A DNA stretch of 64,000 nt from an uncultured Clostridia bacterium (GCA_932222125.1 CAKNZJ010000282.1:1-64000), one strand, 5' to 3'. Positions 1 to 9,017 are shown, numbered from the stretch's first letter. The notes: generated by a model not told the origin, from the letters alone. Numbers and translations are program-made.

Positions 1-270
1 GCCCATAAGGGCAAAAACAAGGGAAATTACATAAGGCTTGAACATTCAATCAGCGGAAAGCCTTGATATATCAGGGTTCTAAGAGGATTTGACGGATAAA
101 CCGGAATTTGTACGGATTAACGCCGGTTTGTCAGGCAGCCACAATTCAAGGGTAGCCGCCCGCTTTCGGTGTTTTGACGAAGGATTCACCAAATAGACAT
201 AGCGCAACACTTATGTTGAAAAGGGATCTTTTATACAGGTGGTAGCCTACCATTATTTTTCAACAGCTAG
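1..270. other. unassigned left-edge stretch
   Basis: I see no convincing gene here. One plus-strand frame is open from the window edge for about 21 codons before a stop near position 66. It could be the tail of a gene lying outside the window, but it is too short to identify. A near-palindrome (CCTTGATATATCAGGG) sits around 62-77. Short inverted arms AAACCGG/CCGGTTT flank about 22 nt around 105-140. Such AT-centred palindromes occur at recombinase ends, but nothing else supports that here. Confidence 0.3.
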
Positions 271-315
271 AAAAAGGACAGCGTGAAATTGAGTCAATTT
301 CACGCTGTCCTTTTT
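271..315. terminator. bidirectional hairpin terminator after spoIIE
   Basis: A near-perfect inverted repeat of about 20 bp per arm begins AAAAAGGACAGCGTG and returns as CACGCTGTCCTTTTT, so it carries a T-run on both strands. The stop codon of the minus-strand spoIIE gene lies inside the distal arm. Transcripts from spoIIE should end here, as should anything entering from the left. Confidence 0.9.
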
Positions 316-2623
316 ACTCCCGTACATCCATTTTCAAAGCAATCACCGTGCGGTCATCCCCATAACCCGCCCGTTGCGTGCTCTCCCGGAGCACCCGGCC
401 TGCCAGCTCCTGGGGTGAGAGCCCATTAAATTCCTCCAGCATCTGGCGTAGCCACTGGTCGTCTTGACCTGTGGCCACCCCATCACTGACCATCAATACG
501 CAGTCCCCGGCAGAGAGAGTGACGGGAAATATATCCGGAACACCGTTGGATATTCCTGCCGGCAGAGACTCGCCTACCAACCGTTCCACCCGGCCGCCTT
601 GCCGCAGATAGGTGGGAGCGGCCCCCAACTTATACACCACGCTCTTTCCGGAAAACAAGTCTACTTGCAGTAGATCCACCGTGGTGAATCCCCCCAGTTC
701 CTCCCCCCGAAGGGCCATAGCCCCTCCCACGGTTTTCAAAGTCTCCTCTGGTGTCAGTCCTGCCCGCAGGAATTTTTCCAGCATACCCAAGGCACAATCA
801 CTATCCGTCCGGGCATCCCGGCCGCTGCCCATCCCGTCGCACAAAACCAGATTTAACCTGCCTCCATCGTCCTTGAACCACACTCCATTGTCTCCGCTCA
901 CCGGGGTACCCTCCCGGTCGGCAGCGGCCACCCCTGCCACTACGATTAACGGCTCCCGCTGGGCCAAACGGACTGATCCCTTCTCACTTCCCTCCACCTG
1001 GAGGGGGCAGGCCAACAGCGCCGACAGCTTGGGCAGCTCTTCCCCCCGGGCCAACATCTCCACCCCGGGACCGTTGATCTCCAACTGCAAGTGACCATAC
1101 TCATCGTCATAAACCGCGCACCGACCCTCCAGTCCCAGAGCGGCCAGCCGCTGCTTTACCAAGCGCTGGCGGCGCACATCCACCGCCGGATCCTGAGCCA
1201 GCTCCATGGCGGTACGCTCCAAAACCCGGGCAAGCTGGCTGTATTGCGCGCACACTGCCGCCCGGCTCTCCCGCACCCGGCTGTCGTACTGCCTGCGGTG
1301 GAGCAGGCAGGCCAGTTCCCCATTGGCCGCGGTCAGAAAGGCGTCAAACCGGCTACAGCGGCTGACAAAGTGGTTTGGGAAATCTGCAGTCTCCCCCGCC
1401 CCCCGATCCAGCATGGCAGTGAGCGCATCGGACAGGGCAGTACGAGTGGCCTGATACTCTCTCTGCCAGCACCGCTCCCTCTGCTTGCACTTGGCGCATA
1501 CCTTATCTGCCACCCGGTCAAAAATACGGGCAGCATCCTTGTCATTGAATTCCGGTTTTGCCTGAAAGGCTCCTCGCAGACTGTTAGACACCTCCCGGAA
1601 GGCAATGGCAGTCCGCTTCATCTGCTTGACGGCAAAATCCCTAGTGTGCCGCTCCTCCTCCTCCCGCTCCTCCTGACGCGCCAAGGTGGCCAACCGGCGT
1701 AAAAGTCTGTCTGGCAGGATAAGTAAGAGCAGCACCCCTGCCGCCAGCTCCCAGATCATGGTCTGACCGGGCCCGCCCTCCCAAGTCCAAAAGATAGCCG
1801 CAGCTCCGCTTAGAGTGTACGCGGCGGCGCACAGCATACGATTTTGCCGGGCAAACAGACCAGCCACCAGGCTGGGCAGGGCGTAAATCATAGTGTAATA
1901 GTGGGGCGCCGTACCCGAGGCGAAGTCCATGGCAAGTCCCGCGACCACTCCGGCAGCGCTTCCAACCCCCACGCCTCCCTTCCAGGCGCACAGCAAGGAC
2001 ACCGTGACGCATAGCACCCGGCCCAGAGAGTGGCCGGCCACCATCACCCGGGCCAGCGTCATAGCCAAGGTAGCGGCCAAGGTGAGCACCCCAGCAGTCT
2101 GTTGAACGGTAAGCCCTGTTCCAGCCCGGTACTTCTCCCACACGTCAAAGGCCAGCCGGTACAGGTACACCGTGCCGGCGGTGAGCACCACCTCTGTCAC
2201 AAAACCTACCACATCCCCCCGATCCCAACCAGCGGCGGACTGGTAAACAAAGCCCACCAATCCGTTCAAGGCCGCCGAAGTAATTGGTATGAACCACCGG
2301 CGGTGATATAATGTAAATTCCCCCATGGCCAGTGCCACGGCGTATACCATCATAGCCGCCGCAATATAACGCAGCCCCTCTATTACACCCAGGAACGAAA
2401 GGTAGCCTAACGCCGCTCCCAGCAGGGCGGCCAGTCCCTCCGCACCAGGTCCGCACACCCCCACCAACGCCAAGGCAAATAGGGAGTGGCCCCCCAGCAG
2501 CTCAGCCCCAGCCAGCACCGATGCCAATAAAAAGCGCACCATACAGTCGGACAGACGCATGGCCATCGGAACCGACAGCTTGCGGACGGGCTTGTCCCCC
2601 CGGGTGTTCTCCTTTGTAACCAC
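314..2623 (-). CDS. spoIIE: stage II sporulation protein E (SpoIIE), PP2C-type phosphatase
   Basis: In the SpoIIE family this membrane serine phosphatase dephosphorylates the anti-anti-sigma factor SpoIIAA. That releases sigma-F in the forespore, and the protein also associates with the polar division septum. The 769-residue length is close to the family norm. Residues about 25-310 are a run of roughly ten hydrophobic segments, followed by a charged linker with a Cys-rich patch (CAKC...C) near 388-397. The last 200 residues are the PP2C-like domain, with the metal-binding DGMGSG near residue 596 and SDGVA near 712. The start is a GTG preceded by GGAGGA at good spacing; an upstream ATG is out of frame. 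It stands alone and diverges from dus. I did not find a convincing Spo0A box in the 130 nt upstream. Confidence 0.95.
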   Translation of the reverse strand: MVTKENTRGDKPVRKLSVPMAMRLSDCMVRFLLASVLAGAELLGGHSLFALALVGVCGPGAEGLAALLGAALGYLSFLGVIEGLRYIAAAMMVYAVALAMGEFTLYHRRWFIPITSAALNGLVGFVYQSAAGWDRGDVVGFVTEVVLTAGTVYLYRLAFDVWEKYRAGTGLTVQQTAGVLTLAATLAMTLARVMVAGHSLGRVLCVTVSLLCAWKGGVGVGSAAGVVAGLAMDFASGTAPHYYTMIYALPSLVAGLFARQNRMLCAAAYTLSGAAAIFWTWEGGPGQTMIWELAAGVLLLLILPDRLLRRLATLARQEEREEEERHTRDFAVKQMKRTAIAFREVSNSLRGAFQAKPEFNDKDAARIFDRVADKVCAKCKQRERCWQREYQATRTALSDALTAMLDRGAGETADFPNHFVSRCSRFDAFLTAANGELACLLHRRQYDSRVRESRAAVCAQYSQLARVLERTAMELAQDPAVDVRRQRLVKQRLAALGLEGRCAVYDDEYGHLQLEINGPGVEMLARGEELPKLSALLACPLQVEGSEKGSVRLAQREPLIVVAGVAAADREGTPVSGDNGVWFKDDGGRLNLVLCDGMGSGRDARTDSDCALGMLEKFLRAGLTPEETLKTVGGAMALRGEELGGFTTVDLLQVDLFSGKSVVYKLGAAPTYLRQGGRVERLVGESLPAGISNGVPDIFPVTLSAGDCVLMVSDGVATGQDDQWLRQMLEEFNGLSPQELAGRVLRESTQRAGYGDDRTVIALKMDVRE

Positions 2624-2699
2624 AGAGCATTCCTCCAGTAAATTCCAACCTTTTCCTCATCATAGTATATCCCCTATGAAAAGGCCGTCGGAACCTGTC

Positions 2700-2728
2700 T
2701 TGCCTCTTAGGATAAACTGTGGTATGAT
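2700..2728 (+). promoter_or_regulatory. sigma-A-type promoter for dus operon
   Basis: TTGCCT and TATGAT are separated by 17 nt, starting about 28 nt upstream of the dus start codon. This is a good match to the vegetative consensus and sits in the divergent gap with spoIIE. Confidence 0.65.
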
Positions 2729-2755
2729 ACATTAGACAGAAAGTGGGGGCTTTTT

Positions 2756-3727
2756 ATGAAGATCGGCTCTGTTGAAATCAATACAAAAATTGCCCTGGCT
2801 CCCATGGCCGGTGTCACCGACCTGGCATACCGCACGGTGTGCCGCGAGGTCTCAGGGTGCTATACCATATCCGAGATGGTCAGCGCCAAGGCGCTGACCT
2901 ACGGCGACCGAAAGACCGCCACCCTTTTGAAGCTGGGACAGGAGGAACACCCCGCTGCCATACAGATTTTCGGCAGCGAAGAGGACGCCATGGAACGGGG
3001 GGCCGCCCTTGCCGCAGAGCAGTCAGGGGCAGACATCATCGACATCAACATGGGCTGCCCTGTCCCGAAAATTACCCACTCGGGGGACGGCTCCGCCCTT
3101 CTCCGGGAGCCGAAACGAGCGGTGCAAGTGGCCAAGGCGGTTATCCGGGGCGCTGCCGGCATACCCGTGACAGTGAAACTCCGGCTCGGCTGGGACAAGG
3201 GCTCCATCAACTGCGTGGAGATCGCTCAACGGTTGGAGGAGGCCGGTGTGGCGGCTGTGGCCATCCACGGCCGCACCAAGACCCAACTCTACTCCGGGCA
3301 GGCCAACTGGGACTACATTCGCCAGGTCAAGGAGGCGGTGTCCATCCCAGTGATTGCCAGCGGCGATGTGTTCCAGGCCAAGGACGCAGTGCGCATTCTA
3401 CGCTGCACCGGGGCGGATATGGCCATGGTGGGCCGTGGGACCTTTGGCAACCCGTGGCTGCTTGCTCAATGCGCCGCCGCTGTGGAAGGGCGGGCGATTC
3501 CTCCCCTACCGCCGCTGTCCGTCCGGTGTGACACAGCGGCCCGGCAGTTTGCCCTGACCGTGGCGCACAAGGGAGAGAAAATCGCTTGCCTTGAAATGCG
3601 CAAGCACTACGCCTGGTATCTAAAGGGAGTGCCCCATGCGGCCTATTGGAAGAAGCAGATCTGCAACATGCAGACGGCGGAGGACTTTGACCGGGTGACG
3701 GCCGGCATCAAGCGGGACTTAGGATAA
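2756..3727 (+). CDS. dus: tRNA-dihydrouridine synthase (DusB-like)
   Basis: This FMN-dependent enzyme reduces uridine to dihydrouridine in the tRNA D-loop. At 323 residues it fits the Dus family. The N-terminal TIM barrel opens with LAPMAGVTDLAYR. The NMGCPV motif carries the catalytic cysteine at about residue 101. KLRLGW, AIHGRT and the phosphate-binding ASGDV and MVGRGTFGNPW stretches follow in the expected order. It is the first gene of an apparent operon; a sigma factor and its probable anti-sigma follow after 36 nt. dus genes often precede unrelated genes in Firmicutes, so this linkage may be transcriptional only. Confidence 0.95.
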   Translation: MKIGSVEINTKIALAPMAGVTDLAYRTVCREVSGCYTISEMVSAKALTYGDRKTATLLKLGQEEHPAAIQIFGSEEDAMERGAALAAEQSGADIIDINMGCPVPKITHSGDGSALLREPKRAVQVAKAVIRGAAGIPVTVKLRLGWDKGSINCVEIAQRLEEAGVAAVAIHGRTKTQLYSGQANWDYIRQVKEAVSIPVIASGDVFQAKDAVRILRCTGADMAMVGRGTFGNPWLLAQCAAAVEGRAIPPLPPLSVRCDTAARQFALTVAHKGEKIACLEMRKHYAWYLKGVPHAAYWKKQICNMQTAEDFDRVTAGIKRDLG

Positions 3728-3763
3728 TATGTTCCTGCCTGTGCCAGATGGGGAGGGAATACC

Positions 3764-4357
3764 TTGGAGGAACAAGAGCTGCTTTTGCGGGCAAAACAAG
3801 GCTGCCAGGATGCCTTTGGCCATTTGGTGGCGCAGTATGAAGCCCGGGTCTTTCACCAGGCCCTGCGCATGGTTGGATCCCCGGAGGACGCTTCCGATGT
3901 CACCCAAGAGGTCTTTTTTAAGGCTTGGCGCAGTCTGCCCCAATTTCAAGGGAACAGCACCTTTGCCACCTGGCTGTATAAGTTGACGGACCATGCGGCC
4001 ATTGACCTGCTCCGGCGGGAAAGGAAACGCCGGGGAGATGTGACGCTGGACCATGTATCCCTTGACGTCCCCCAGCTCTCTGACCCTACCCCCAGTCCTC
4101 AGGCCAGTTTAGAGGCCAAGGAGCTGCGAGATACGGTGGCACACGGCCTCAATCAGTTGTCCGCAGAACACAGGCAAGTGTTGGTACTCCGGGAGATCAA
4201 CGGTCTGTCCTACCAGCAGATCGCTCAACTTCTACATCTCTCCGTGGGAACGGTAAAATCCCGTATTGCCCGGGCCAGATTGTCCCTGGCAGATATTGTG
4301 CGTAAAAGCGGGAACCTTTCATCCTCCCATTCGTCTAATCCAACAGATAGGAGGTGA
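3764..4357 (+). CDS. ECF-type (SigW-like) RNA polymerase sigma factor
   Basis: This is a 197-residue alternative sigma factor of the sigma-70 ECF class. Region 2 (residues about 10-90) includes the FATWLYKLTDHAAIDLLRR core that contacts the -10 element. Region 4 (about 125-180) contains HRQVLVLREINGLSYQQIA with a helix-turn-helix for -35 binding. The start is a TTG supported by GGGAGG seven bases upstream; no in-frame ATG fits the conserved N-terminus. The next gene encodes a membrane protein with an anti-sigma zinc-binding motif, so the pair should form a sigma/anti-sigma switch sensing an envelope signal. The regulon cannot be read from this window. Confidence 0.92.
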   Translation: MEEQELLLRAKQGCQDAFGHLVAQYEARVFHQALRMVGSPEDASDVTQEVFFKAWRSLPQFQGNSTFATWLYKLTDHAAIDLLRRERKRRGDVTLDHVSLDVPQLSDPTPSPQASLEAKELRDTVAHGLNQLSAEHRQVLVLREINGLSYQQIAQLLHLSVGTVKSRIARARLSLADIVRKSGNLSSSHSSNPTDRR

Positions 4358-4362
4358 CAGGC

Positions 4363-5292
4363 ATGGACTGTACATACTATTTTACACTGATGAGCGAGGC
4401 GCTAGATGGGGAATTGAGGCCCCGGCAGCGGCGTAAGCTGGATGAGCATTTGGCCCAATGCCCCCACTGCGCAGCCCATTTTCAGACCCTTGCTATCCAG
4501 TCCCAGGCCCTGCGCCTCTTGGACTGTCAAGTTCCGGAGGAGCTTTTCCCACAGATCATAAACCACCTCCCTCCACAGGAACCGCCCCACTCCAGGCCGG
4601 CTCCCCACGTCCCCAGACGGGTTCTCCGCTGGGCCGCGCTGGCCGCCTGCATAGGGTTAACCATCTTCTCCCTATCTTCCCTGCCTCAGTGGTCTGGCAG
4701 CAGAGTTTCCCCCTTGGACAGCAGCGCACTGCAGACAGAGACAGGCATTGCCTCACCAGCAGCACATGTCGCAGTTAGTAACGCTCCCCACAGCGCTACA
4801 GCAGCCCAGTCTCAAGACGCTGTCCCCTCCCCCAAATCGGCGGCGCCTGACGTTGATGCTTCCTCCGCATCAGCAGAGCGCGGTATCTCCGGCCCTTCCG
4901 AGGCAGGGGAGTCTCAATATTACGAATTTCATAATCCTCAATATTTATGGTTGGACAATAGCGCCTTCTCCGGTGCGGAAATTCTGGGCAGTCGGGACAG
5001 TCTGCTTGCCTTTTTATCCCAGTTCCCTCAAAACGAGGCCCATCTGACTGCGTTTACCAGCCACTATGACGCCTCCTTTTTCCAGACCCATCGGCTTTTG
5101 GCTGTGGTGACGGAGCCCGCTAATTCCATTGGTTCCTATACTCTGGATCCACATGGTCTCTTTCGGTCACAAGTCACCCTTCTGGGTGCCGATGTTGGAG
5201 CAACCGCCAGAAGCGGGATATCCTGTCTCATTATCGCCGAGGTGGCCCCTCCCTTTGAGGATGGGGATGTTCTGGATATCATCCTGCCATAA
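4363..5292 (+). CDS. membrane anti-sigma factor with N-terminal zf-HC2 domain
   Basis: The N-terminal 45 residues carry the zf-HC2/ZAS anti-sigma signature (HLAQCPHC, the H-x3-C-x2-C motif) expected to hold the adjacent sigma factor in the cytoplasm. One hydrophobic segment (about residues 88-108) is followed by a low-complexity Ser/Ala/Pro stalk. A folded C-terminal domain of about 120 residues, presumably extracytoplasmic, follows; I do not recognise it with certainty. An ATG at this position has AGGAGGTG six to seven bases upstream. A GTG nine bases earlier is inside that Shine-Dalgarno sequence and would overlap the sigma gene, so I prefer the ATG (309 residues). The outer domain probably receives the inducing signal. 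Confidence 0.85.
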   Translation: MDCTYYFTLMSEALDGELRPRQRRKLDEHLAQCPHCAAHFQTLAIQSQALRLLDCQVPEELFPQIINHLPPQEPPHSRPAPHVPRRVLRWAALAACIGLTIFSLSSLPQWSGSRVSPLDSSALQTETGIASPAAHVAVSNAPHSATAAQSQDAVPSPKSAAPDVDASSASAERGISGPSEAGESQYYEFHNPQYLWLDNSAFSGAEILGSRDSLLAFLSQFPQNEAHLTAFTSHYDASFFQTHRLLAVVTEPANSIGSYTLDPHGLFRSQVTLLGADVGATARSGISCLIIAEVAPPFEDGDVLDIILP

Positions 5293-5303
5293 AATCATCC
5301 TTT

Positions 5304-5340
5304 GAGCGGACGGCCCAATCGCCGTCCGCTCCTTATTTAT
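5304..5340 (+). terminator. terminator of dus-sigma-anti-sigma operon
   Basis: The inverted repeat GAGCGGACGGC/GCCGTCCGCTC has a short loop and is followed by CTTATTTAT. It lies just after the anti-sigma stop codon. Confidence 0.8.
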
Positions 5341-5428
5341 ACTCCTGGGAAACACCTCTTTCCTTCAAAGTGAAAGGACCCACGCCCCTTCTAACGGGAA
5401 AATTTTCGTCATAATCCTCAAATAACCG

Positions 5429-5457
5429 TTGCTATAACGGGGTTTTTATTGTATAAT
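5429..5457 (+). promoter_or_regulatory. sigma-A promoter of EF-G-like gene
   Basis: TTGCTA and a perfect TATAAT are separated by 17 nt, about 65 nt upstream of the start codon. No riboswitch-like structure is evident in the short leader. Confidence 0.8.
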
Positions 5458-5521
5458 TCTTTCAGTAGTGTTTTCCGGCCCCTGGGAGCACTGATCGCAA
5501 TTTGTAAGGAGTGAAGTAACT

Positions 5522-7591
5522 ATGAGCTATTCTCCGCAAAGTATCCGGAACATTTGCCTGCTGGGACACGGCGGCAATGGAAAAACTACCCTGGTAGAGA
5601 GCCTTCTGAGTATGACCGGCATAATTGACCGCATGGGCAAGACCACTGATGGCAATACCGTTTGCGACTATGATCCGGAGGAGGTTAAACGTCAAATCTC
5701 CATCTCTTCCGCAGTCGCCCCGGTGGAATATAACGGATGTAAGATCAACGTGCTGGATACGCCGGGTAACTTTGACTTTGCCGGACAGGTGGCCGAGTGC
5801 CTGTCGGTGGCCGACGCAGGCGTGATCGTATGCGCCGCAAAGGGCGGTCTGTCCGTAGGCACTGAACGGGCCTGGAAACTGCTGGATGAGCTGGGCATGC
5901 CCCGCATCATCTATATTTCCAAGATGGATGAGGAGAACGTAGACTTCAACTCCGCCTTTGACACCCTGCGCGCCCACTTTGGCAAAAATGTCGCCCCCCT
6001 GGTAGTGCCCATCTGGGACGAACACAAGGTGGTCACCGGCGTGGTGGATGTACTCCATAAGCGAGCCTTTCAGATCAGCGCAGGCAAGCGGGTGGAGATC
6101 CCCATTCCTGAGGACAAAATCACTGTGGTGGATGAGATTTATGACAAGTTGATGGAGTCTGTGGCCGAGACCAGCGAGGAGTTCATGGATAAATTCTTTG
6201 AGGGAGGCACCTTCACCTATGCCGAAGTGGTACAGGGCCTGCGAGCCGGCGTCCGGGACTGCTCCCTCATTCCGGTGGTATGCGGTTCCTCCGTCACTGG
6301 TCTTGGTTCCCTGATGCTGCTTGACATGATTGTGGATCTGCTTCCCAACCCTGTGGAGGGCGTCCCCCCCAAGGGCATCAACAAGGATGGGGCTATTGAG
6401 GAGTTCATTCTATCCCCCGGCGCCGTTCCCGCCGCTTTTGTCTTTAAGACCGTGGCCGATCAGTACGGCAAATTCTCCTTTATCAAGGTGCTTTCTGGCA
6501 CCCTAACCCCAGACATGGTTCTGGTCAATGCCACCAGCGGTCAGAGTGAGAAGCTGGGCCGCCTGTATATCTTGCGCGGCAAGAAAAACGAAGAGGTCAA
6601 GGAGCTGCTGTGCGGCGATATTGGGGCCATCGGAAAGATGGAGCGGCTTAAAACAGGGGACACCCTATGCGATGCCCGGAAATTCATCAAATTGGACCCC
6701 ATTCCCTTCGCCCAGCCCAACTACTCCAAAGCGATTGTCCCCAAAACCCGGGGGCAGGAGGACAAAATCGCCATCGGTCTGGGCCGCCTGAATGAAGAGG
6801 ACCCCACCTTCACCGTGGTCAACAACGCCGAGACCCATCAGATGGTGGTCACCACTGCCGGAGACATCCAGATGGATGTTCTGGTGTCTAAGCTGAGGTC
6901 CCGCTTTGGCGTGGACGCAGAGCTATCCGAGCCCCGGGTCGCCTATCGGGAGAAAATCCGCAAAATCGTCTGCAAGCAGGGACGTCACAAAAAGCAGACC
7001 GGTGGCTCTGGCCAATTTGGTGACGTTTGGATCCGTTTTGAACCGGGAGAGCAGGAAGAGATGGCATTCTGCGAGGAGGTGTTCGGCGGCGCTGTACCCA
7101 AGAACTTCTTCCCCGCTGTGGAGAAAGGTCTCCGGGAAGCCTGCACCCACGGTGTGCTGGCCGGCTATCCAGTGGTCAACCTGAAGGCCACCCTGTACGA
7201 TGGCAGCTACCATCCGGTGGACTCCTCCGAAATCGCCTTTAAGACTGCCGCCCAGCTTGCCTACAAGGCCGCTCTGCCCGAGGCGTCTCCCGTCCTATTG
7301 GAACCGGTGGGTGAGCTGACGGTGACTGTCCCCGATCAATATATGGGGGAGGTGCTGGGCGATTTGAACAAACGCCGGGGCCGGGTGATGGGTATGGAAC
7401 CCACCAATGGTGGAAGCCAGATCATCTCCGCCGAAGTGCCCATGGCTGAGATGACCACCTACACCATTGATCTGAGGGCTATGACCCAGTCCCGGGGTGC
7501 CTTCACCCTTCACTTTGTCCGCTATGAAGAGTGCCCTCCCGCGGCCCAGGAAAAGGCCATTGCTGCGGCCCAGGCCATGGCGGAAAAATAA
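5522..7591 (+). CDS. elongation factor G-like GTPase (stand-alone paralogue)
   Basis: This 689-residue translational GTPase is related to EF-G, which drives ribosomal translocation. G1 is GHGGNGKTT near residue 15, G3 is DTPGNFDF near 80, and domains II-V follow at normal length. Two features mark it as the paralogue found in many Clostridia rather than the main FusA. It is not in a rpsL-rpsG-tuf operon, and it has GHGGNGKT instead of AHIDAGKT. The G4 motif reads SKMD instead of NKMD. It is monocistronic between its own promoter and terminator. The exact role of this paralogue is not established, and the sequence does not say whether it translocates, recycles ribosomes or protects them. Confidence 0.88.
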   Translation: MSYSPQSIRNICLLGHGGNGKTTLVESLLSMTGIIDRMGKTTDGNTVCDYDPEEVKRQISISSAVAPVEYNGCKINVLDTPGNFDFAGQVAECLSVADAGVIVCAAKGGLSVGTERAWKLLDELGMPRIIYISKMDEENVDFNSAFDTLRAHFGKNVAPLVVPIWDEHKVVTGVVDVLHKRAFQISAGKRVEIPIPEDKITVVDEIYDKLMESVAETSEEFMDKFFEGGTFTYAEVVQGLRAGVRDCSLIPVVCGSSVTGLGSLMLLDMIVDLLPNPVEGVPPKGINKDGAIEEFILSPGAVPAAFVFKTVADQYGKFSFIKVLSGTLTPDMVLVNATSGQSEKLGRLYILRGKKNEEVKELLCGDIGAIGKMERLKTGDTLCDARKFIKLDPIPFAQPNYSKAIVPKTRGQEDKIAIGLGRLNEEDPTFTVVNNAETHQMVVTTAGDIQMDVLVSKLRSRFGVDAELSEPRVAYREKIRKIVCKQGRHKKQTGGSGQFGDVWIRFEPGEQEEMAFCEEVFGGAVPKNFFPAVEKGLREACTHGVLAGYPVVNLKATLYDGSYHPVDSSEIAFKTAAQLAYKAALPEASPVLLEPVGELTVTVPDQYMGEVLGDLNKRRGRVMGMEPTNGGSQIISAEVPMAEMTTYTIDLRAMTQSRGAFTLHFVRYEECPPAAQEKAIAAAQAMAEK

Positions 7592-7604
7592 CAAACACAG
7601 CAAA

Positions 7605-7645
7605 AAGCATCCCCTACCCTTACAAATGGGGGATGCTTTTTATCT
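7605..7645 (+). terminator. terminator between EF-G-like gene and spmB
   Basis: The inverted repeat AGCATCCCC/GGGGATGCT is followed by TTTTTATC. The flanking AAAAAGC makes it usable from the minus strand as well, so it may also end the convergent spmAB transcript. Confidence 0.85.
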
Positions 7646-7681
7646 ACAATCAGGTTTGTTAAAACACTGAATGGCCGCCTA

Positions 7682-8209
7682 TCACCCTGCGCCAAACAGC
7701 AGCCGCACTGCCCAAGCCGCGGCCAGAAAACCGGCGGCGTCCGCACATAGGGCAGCAGGGACAGCATACCGAGTCTTAGCAATTTTAGCCGCTCCAAAAT
7801 ATACCGCGATGGTATAGAACGTGGTTTCGGTGGAACCCAACATCACTGCGGCTGTCCGGCCCACCAGGGAATCAGGGCCATAGGTCTCGATGAGTTCCGC
7901 CCCCACCCCCAGGGCGGCGGAACCGCTCACCGGACGCACCAACAGCAATCCGATGGTCTCTGGGGGAATTCCCAGCGCTGTCAGTGCCGGGCCCAGCGCT
8001 TCTCCCAACATATCTAACGCCCCGGATGCCCGCAGCATATACACCGCTGTCAGCAATCCAATGAGGGGCGGCATAATGCGCAGGGACACCTTCACCCCTT
8101 CCTCTGCCCCATGGGTTAGGGCGCCCCATAGATCCACCCGCCGGATTAGTCCCCACAAGGCCACCAACAGCATGAGATAGGGCACCAGCATGGTGAAAAA
8201 CAGACTCAT
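7682..8209 (-). CDS. spmB: spore maturation protein B (SpmB)
   Basis: SpmA and SpmB are polytopic membrane proteins needed for full dehydration of the spore core in Bacillus and Clostridium; their biochemical activity is unknown. This 175-residue protein has the nucleoside-recognition (Gate-like) fold pattern, with repeated Gly/Ala-rich helices and the conserved LVRPVSGSAALG and MLGSTETTFYTIAVYFGA stretches. An ATG with GGAGG seven bases upstream sets the start; in-frame codons further upstream lie inside spmA. It begins five bases after the spmA stop, so the two are translationally linked. Confidence 0.93.
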   Translation of the reverse strand: MSLFFTMLVPYLMLLVALWGLIRRVDLWGALTHGAEEGVKVSLRIMPPLIGLLTAVYMLRASGALDMLGEALGPALTALGIPPETIGLLLVRPVSGSAALGVGAELIETYGPDSLVGRTAAVMLGSTETTFYTIAVYFGAAKIAKTRYAVPAALCADAAGFLAAAWAVRLLFGAG

Positions 8210-8213
8210 TCCA

Positions 8214-8789
8214 TTACCTCCATAGCCGGGCAAATACCTTGGCTGCAGTGATGCCCACTGTCACGGATATCACTGATGCCAGCCATACCGCCGGCAGAAT
8301 GTCAAAGGGGGCAGCGCTGCCCGCCCCCGCTCGCAGGCTGGCTACAGTGGTAGGGATAAGCTGGAGGGAGGCGGTGTTGCAGACCACCAGCATGCACAGC
8401 CCATCAGAGGCCACCCCAGGGGTGCGCTCTGCCATCAGCCGGGCTGCCTCCAGCCCCAGCGGCGTAGCGGCATTCCCTAATCCCAGCAAATTGGCGGAGA
8501 AATTGGCGCTTACCCGGTCCATCACCGGCTTGTTCTTCGCAAACCCCGGATAGAGCCACCGCAGGACCGGTCGCATCAACCGAGATAGTCCCCCAGCTAA
8601 TCCAGAGCGTTCCATCACCTCCATCACCCCCATCCACAGGCACAAAACTCCCATCATGGACAAACATAGCTCCACTCCGGCGGCGGCCCCGTCCAGCGCA
8701 CCTTTTGCCACCGCCGGTCCATTCCCTGTAGCCAATCCACATAAAATAGCCGCTCCTACCATTACCGTCCAAATCACCGACATTGCCAT
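8214..8789 (-). CDS. spmA: spore maturation protein A (SpmA)
   Basis: This is the partner of SpmB, a membrane protein of about 192 residues with four or five hydrophobic segments. It carries the family pattern SGLAGGLSRLMRPVLRWLYPGF followed by NLLGLGNAATPLGLEAA. I chose the ATG preceded by GGGGGAT; the codons upstream (MRENRGDRR...) are not hydrophobic and have no counterpart in the family. First gene of the spmAB pair. Sporulation-specific expression is expected from the family, but I could not assign a sigma-E or sigma-G promoter in the 228 nt upstream. Confidence 0.92.
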   Translation of the reverse strand: MAMSVIWTVMVGAAILCGLATGNGPAVAKGALDGAAAGVELCLSMMGVLCLWMGVMEVMERSGLAGGLSRLMRPVLRWLYPGFAKNKPVMDRVSANFSANLLGLGNAATPLGLEAARLMAERTPGVASDGLCMLVVCNTASLQLIPTTVASLRAGAGSAAPFDILPAVWLASVISVTVGITAAKVFARLWR

Positions 8790-8937
8790 CCGTCGATCCC
8801 CCCTGTTTTCCCTCATCGATCCGTACAGTTTTGCTCCCTCTATCTATACGAACTTACCTGGTCAAACATGTCCCTTTATCCTCTAAAGAAACTTCGACTG
8901 TTTTCCCGAAAATGATGCAAGTATCCCCCCTTTTTGA

Positions 8938-8967
8938 TTGACATTATTATCCAACATGTTGTATAAT
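8938..8967 (+). promoter_or_regulatory. strong sigma-A promoter of AbrB-like gene
   Basis: A perfect TTGACA and a perfect TATAAT are separated by 18 nt, about 50 nt upstream of the start codon. Confidence 0.85.
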
Positions 8968-9017
8968 AGAGGCGACCCAATACTGTATATAAGCGCAAAT
9001 ATAAGGAGACACTGATC

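Noticed and set aside
612..1702. Plus-strand ORFs opposite spoIIE (for example 160 and 203 codons)
   Set aside because: They mirror the codon bias of spoIIE on the other strand, have no ribosome sites and show no recognisable domains.
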